Shown: one piece after another, positions 59,901 to 64,000 of the stretch | Numbering within the stretch: the first letter of the stretch is position 1 | Layout: each line of letters opens with the position of its first letter | Assembly: GCA_002197995.1 (NCBI GenBank) | Contig: NGZR01000003.1 | Coordinates: 1,426,001 to 1,490,000, forward strand | Direction of reading: 5' to 3' | Source: Gaeumannomyces sp. JS-464 | Lineage: Eukaryota; Ascomycota; Sordariomycetes; Magnaporthales; Magnaporthaceae | DNA length: 64,000 bases | Program-made: the position numbers and the translations under genes | The notes under the pieces: generated by a model | What the model was told of the DNA's origin: nothing | Seen by the model: the letters and a program-made list of their open reading frames with translations, nothing else | Databases searched by the model: none

Positions 59901-62095
59901 ATCCAGAAGCAGGCGCTGGCCGACGCGCTGCAGGCACAGGCCAAGGCGCGGGCGGCCGAGAAGAAGGCCAACGAGAACGTCAAGCTGGCCGAGGAAGCAG
60001 CCAAGGCCAAGTCCATCTTCCTGGCCAACGTATCGCACGAGCTGCGCACACCGCTCAACGGCGTCATTGGCAACTCGAGCTGCTGCGCGACAGTAACCTC
60101 GACAAGGAACAGCTCGAGATGGCCGACAGCATCCGCGTGTCGGCCGACCTGCTACTCACCGTCATCAACGATATCCTCGACTTCTCCAAGATGGAGGCCG
60201 ACAAGATGAAGCTGTACGTCATCGCTTCAACCCGGAGGAGATGGTACGCGAGGTCGTGCGCGCCGTCTCGTACAGCAACTGCGAGAAGACGCCCAAGAAG
60301 AACGTGGCCATCGTCAAGGAGATCAACTTGCCCCAGCTGCTCATCTACGGCGACCCCATCCGTCTGCACCAGGTGCTGGGCAACCTGATTGGCAACAGCC
60401 TCAAGTTCACCGCCAGCGGCTCCATCACCATCGGCGCCCAGCTCGACGAGGAGACGCAGGACAAGGTCCGCCTGACCTTCTGGGTGCGCGACACGGGCAT
60501 CGGCATCCCGCCCGCCCAGCTGGCCAAGCTGTTTGTGCCCTTCAGCCAGGCCGACCCGAGCACGGCGCGCAAGTACGGAGGCAGCGGCTTGGGGCTCAGC
60601 ATCTGCAAGTCGCTCGTCGAGACGATGATGAAGGGCCGCATCCACCTCGAGAGCCAGGAGGGCGTCGGCACCACCGCCTGGTTCACCGTCACCTTTGACA
60701 AGGCGAGACCCGACGTCTCGGCCGGCGAGGCCCAGCAGCAGCATCAACAGCAGCAGCAGCAGCAGCAGCAGCTCAAGGCGCGACCGGCACAGCAGCTGGT
60801 CGATTCCTCGTCGCGCCACCAGCACTACCACACACACTACACCAACACCACCGTGAGGCCGGGCTGGCGCCGTACCTGGACCTGACGCGCGTGCCCCGCG
60901 ACCAGATCCGCATCTGCGTGGCCGAGGACAACGCCATCAACCAGAAGATCGCCATCCAGTACGCGCAGCGACTCGGCTACACGCGCGTCGACGCCTACGA
61001 CAACGGGCTCAAGGCAGTTGAGGGCCTGCGCCAGAAGGCCAAGGAGGGCGAGCCCTACCACATCATCTTGATGGACGTGCAGATGCCCGTGCTCGACGGC
61101 TACGAGGCCACCAAGCTGATCCGCCGCGACCCCATCGAGGCCGTGAGCAAGATCCTCGTCATCGCCATGACCGCCTCGGCCATCCAGGGCGACCGCGAGA
61201 AGTGCCTGGCCGCTGGCATGAACGACTACCTGGCCAAGCCCGTACGCTCCGAGGTGCTCAAGAGGAAACTAGAAGCCTATGTTGGCACCACGGTAGGTTT
61301 GATTCCTCGAGTCCCCCTCGATGACAAGACGGGCACGCCCTTTGCTGACACACATGCTTGCTCGCCCCTACACAACAGCCCCCTCCCGACCGCTTTAGCT
61401 CGCCCATGTTTCCGTCATCACCCTCAGCCAGCCCTAGCCCGCAGTCGTCACCAGTCGTGGGTAGCCCGACAGCAGCGACAGGGCCATCGCCTCCAGTTAT
61501 AGTACCTAGAAGCAGCGGGCCATCACCTCCCATAACCAGCCCACGAGCATCCACTATGAACGGGGCAGCGCTGGCAGAAGTCCCGGTGCGAGAGGTCCCG
61601 ACGTCGGTAGCGCCGACAAACCGCAGCTCGTTCGGGAGCATCTCGTCGCCAACCATCCCAGGGATGCCGACGTCGAACAGCGACACACGCCTGTCTGACT
61701 CGGGCTCCATCTCGGGCTCGATTTCCGGCTCCGTGTCCGCTACCGATATACCCACTATGGCCTCGTCTTCATCTAAGCGCCAGCCTAGGAAGCTGACCAA
61801 AAACCGGGGAGATCCCGCCGCCGCCGCCGCCACCCCGCCGGTCGTCGAGAAGAAAGCGCCGGCGGTGCTACAGAAGAAGAAGGCGCCGCATCGCATGTCC
61901 GCCTCGTCCGAGACGCTGCTCGATCCCGGTGGCGGCCTGACCTTTGGTAGCCACAGGGGCAGCACCGGCGGATTCGAACCGGGAAGGTTTGGGGACAATG
62001 GCAGCATCAGGAGCCACCAGAGCGTCGCCTCCGTCAGCTCTGGGACCAGCAAGGACAGGCTCAGCAGTAGCTACGCTGACCAGGGGCCGTTTTAG
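53965..62095 (+). CDS. Class X hybrid histidine kinase (STK-like / AAA / GAF / HisKA / REC)
   Basis: Three exons (53965-54092, 54173-61292, 61379-62095) give about 2655 aa after five frame corrections. Domains: degenerate Ser/Thr-kinase-like region (about 160-430; 'GIVHGEIRGDAFHFN', 'RFISPEQTGRMPAEPDTRTD', 'IYSLGVLFWTLLTQKPVF'), which lacks the usual HRD and DFG; AAA/STAND ATPase with Walker A 'EGAGGLGKSCLVQ' near 620; a long helical region (about 1000-1700); GAF (about 1765-1940); HisKA H-box 'IFLANVSHELRTPLNGVIG' near 1995; HATPase with 'LGNLIGNSLKFT', 'DTGIGIPP', 'FVPFSQAD', 'GGSGLGLSICKSL'; receiver (about 2283-2408) with 'VAEDNAINQKI', phospho-acceptor Asp in 'ILMDVQMPVLDGYEA' and Lys in 'YLAKPV'. 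A 240-residue Ser/Pro-rich tail follows. The layout matches the Chk1/Mak2/Mak3 class, which signals through Ypd1-type phosphotransfer. Shifts lie near 54300, 57197, 60073, 60225 and 60855. Upstream signal unknown. Confidence 0.9.
60734..60772 (+). repeat. CAG/polyglutamine tract in the histidine kinase
   Basis: Repeated CAG codons broken by CAT and CAA encode a Gln run (QQQHQQQQQQQQQ). A His/Gln/Tyr-rich stretch (RHQHYHTHY) follows. Both lie in the linker between the ATPase domain and the receiver domain. Confidence 0.9.
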
Positions 62096-62498
62096 ACCAA
62101 GACAAGAGGTCTCGGGGTTTGTTGAAAAGGGACTCTTTTCTTTTGTCTTCAGGGATGACTTCCGGACGAGAGGCCCATCCCTAGCAGTCGATCAGGTTCG
62201 CAGTATCTCTCATTTCCAAAGTGTGTTTGTGTATGTCCTCTATATACCCCATTCTATGTCCAACTACAGATGTCTCGTTTGACCTCTTTTTTTCTGATTC
62301 TCTTCTTGCCATCTTTTCATCATTGCGCAATTTGCTTCTTCGCATCTCGGCATCAGATCACAGCATGTTCATGGAGGGCGAACAGGGAACCACTTACTGC
62401 TTCTGCTTATCTACCACGCTATCTCCATTCCCTATATACAGTTAGTTGGAAGACAATAGGTTGGGCTGTTTGTTTTATCGGGGCGTTCTCATCTATCC

Positions 62499-62519
62499 TT
62501 TTTTTTTTTTTTTTTTTTT
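62499..62519. repeat. T21 homopolymer
   Basis: Twenty-one T residues about 400 nt downstream of the histidine kinase stop codon. Confidence 0.9.
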
Positions 62520-62984
62520 CCAAAATATCACCCCTCCGCAGGTTGGCTCCCTGTTTGCTGGAAATTGGGGGCTTTTTTTTGTGGTCATCTCTTTTCTCCA
62601 TGATTACTTTCCCCGCGGATAAATCTCGATTTTCGTGGTTATGAGCGAGGTTTAACGGCGTTCCAAATCGTGCGCACCAACCTCTGGTGTAGCGACTATC
62701 GTGTTTTTTTCCTCTCTCTCACGATCCGGGGTGCATGTATGTAGTACTAGCAAGACGCCCAGGGAAGAAGAGGCGAAGCAAGCAGCAGCACCCTTGGACG
62801 ACACGAAACGAAGATGCATGCCGAATCTAGTCAAATCACGGCATGTCTGTCGTTCTTGGCGCCGCTTGCCTGTCGTTTGTTTGTTGAGCTGATCGACGAT
62901 ACTTTTTTCCCTTCCTTTTTCGGTCGGAACGCGCCTGAGTCACCGAAGTCATGAGAGAGATCTTAGTGGCATAGTCACCCCCTC

Positions 62985-62985
<1 letters not shown>

Positions 62986-63016
<31 letters not shown>
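62986..63016. repeat. A31 homopolymer
   Basis: Thirty-one A residues, the longest single-base run in the window. Confidence 0.9.
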
Positions 63017-63017
<1 letters not shown>

Positions 63018-64000
63018 AAGAGGTGGGGATGGTTTGTAAAAACAAAAGCAAATTTGTTCCATCACTCGGGGAGGTTAAAACTCGGGCTACCGGGGACATC
63101 CCTCCTCCCCAGGCACGAGCGGCCCGGTCCGGCAAGGGCTGTGTTTGTCTGCTATGTGATGCGCGGCGAGCACCGCACCCCCTGGGCCAGCTGCTTTTGG
63201 GGGCGGCCGTCCGAACAAAGTTTGTTTTGGCTTACCTGGCTGGGGACGAGACATGCGTTTGGAGAGGCGGGTGACCGCGACCGGCAACGGAGATGCATCC
63301 GGATTTGGGACGAGACCGGCAAGTGCTGGCGGCAAGTGGTTGGCTGGAAGAAAGGAACCATCTAGATCCCGACATGTTCACAGGTTGGGGTTCTCCCCTT
63401 GGGCTTTAGATCATATCACTTGGCAGCCAACTGCCGGGCTGTCGGCCGAGAAATGCTTGTTTGTGTATTGATGTGCGCTAGGCGTTAAGCATAAAACTCA
63501 AAGCCGGGCGAGATACATCGAGACGCACCTTCGCTTGCAGAATCACGGCTTCCATATATTCACTCTGGCTTGGCTATTTGTGTGCGGCGAGTCAAGGGGG
63601 AAATCGGCCGTGGCCCGGTTCATGGGGCTCGACCTCGGGCTGCTACTCAGGCTTGGATTTGAAATCACCACCAAATAGCCGGGTCAAAGAGGTCCAGGTG
63701 TAGTCGAGACAACTTTGACGCCCCAAGAGCGGAAAGGCGGCAATTGAGTTTCGTTTGCGTGCACATCCGTACGCTTGGACAAGATGGAGAAGGCGAGGCA
63801 CACAACCCCTCTCATCTCATCGGCCTGGTCGTGGATTTCCGCGCACCGAAGAACCTTGGTCTCAATCTCCATTCCTCAGGTTCTCGGCTACCATCCACCA
63901 AACTCCAAAAAAGGAGGGCGTAGGGTGGAGGCCAAGCAAATTGCCGGAGGTCCCGAACAGTGAAGATCAACCTTATCCGGTACGGCCAGAGCAACAGGGA

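Larger units (their letters stand above)
62096..64000. other. Gene-free 3' spacer to the window edge
   Basis: The 3' flank of the histidine kinase gene and beyond. It contains T21 (62499-62519) and A31 (62986-63016). Short open frames are present on both strands without family resemblance. Confidence 0.55.

Noticed and set aside
59337..60038. Minus-strand frame of 233 codons opposite the GAF domain
   Set aside because: It is a mirror of the GC-rich coding strand; the plus strand holds the GAF and H-box motifs.
61965..61990. Perfect B-box-like GGTTCGAATCC on the minus strand
   Set aside because: It lies inside the coding tail of the histidine kinase, and the flanks do not form a cloverleaf.

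Overview
This is nuclear DNA of a filamentous ascomycete, most likely a Sordariomycete. The evidence is short GT-AG introns of about 60-140 nt with CTAAC/CTAAT branch sites, GC-rich third codon positions, long gene-free spacers with A/T homopolymers, and a Pezizomycotina gene set (CreB-type deubiquitinase, class X hybrid histidine kinase, SWIRM/amine-oxidase/HMG-box protein, Crh-type glycosidase). Placement below class is a guess. No prokaryotic feature, CRISPR array, intact transposon or convincing tRNA/rRNA gene was found. All gene models below were assembled by hand from exons, splice signals and family motifs.

Layout. 0-4 kb: a lipocalin-like small protein (+), a small CBS-domain protein (-) and a decayed Thr-rich secreted-protein gene (-). 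4-7.7 kb: gene-free. 7.7-10.3 kb: creB-like deubiquitinase (+). 11.2-14.4 kb: a divergent pair, a Yos1/IER3IP1-type ER protein (-) and ALG12 mannosyltransferase (+). 14.4-21.5 kb: a 7-kb stretch with no supportable gene. 21.5-23.0 kb: a conserved fungal protein of unknown function (+). 25.8-27.7 kb: Ca2+/calmodulin-dependent protein kinase (-). 29.4-33.5 kb: a UBE2W-type E2 (+) and Vps33 (+). 34.9-39.0 kb: LSD1-like SWIRM/amine oxidase/HMG protein (+). 40.1-41.4 kb: mitochondrial ATP synthase gamma subunit (-). 42.9-46.1 kb: DNA topoisomerase I (+). 47.0-48.3 kb: Crh-type GH16 cell-wall transglycosylase (-). 50.0-51.9 kb: Aro8-type aminotransferase (+). 54.0-62.1 kb: a giant class X hybrid histidine kinase (+). 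62.1-64 kb: gene-free.

The genes do not form a pathway cluster. They are mainly housekeeping and signalling functions: ubiquitin (CreB, UBE2W), secretory/vacuolar traffic and ER glycosylation (Yos1, ALG12, Vps33), chromatin and DNA topology (LSD1-like, Top1), signalling (CaMK, histidine kinase), and wall and amino-acid metabolism.

A pervasive oddity is that eight genes need single-base frame corrections (29 in total, about 21 of them base losses) while showing no nonsense codons. After correction every one gives a whole number of codons ending at a family-typical C terminus. This looks more like indel errors in the assembly than gene decay. The Thr-rich secreted gene at 2.8-3.85 kb, which has real stops as well as shifts, looks like genuine decay. 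I did not find a clear undescribed system; the points most worth a second look are listed in the findings.
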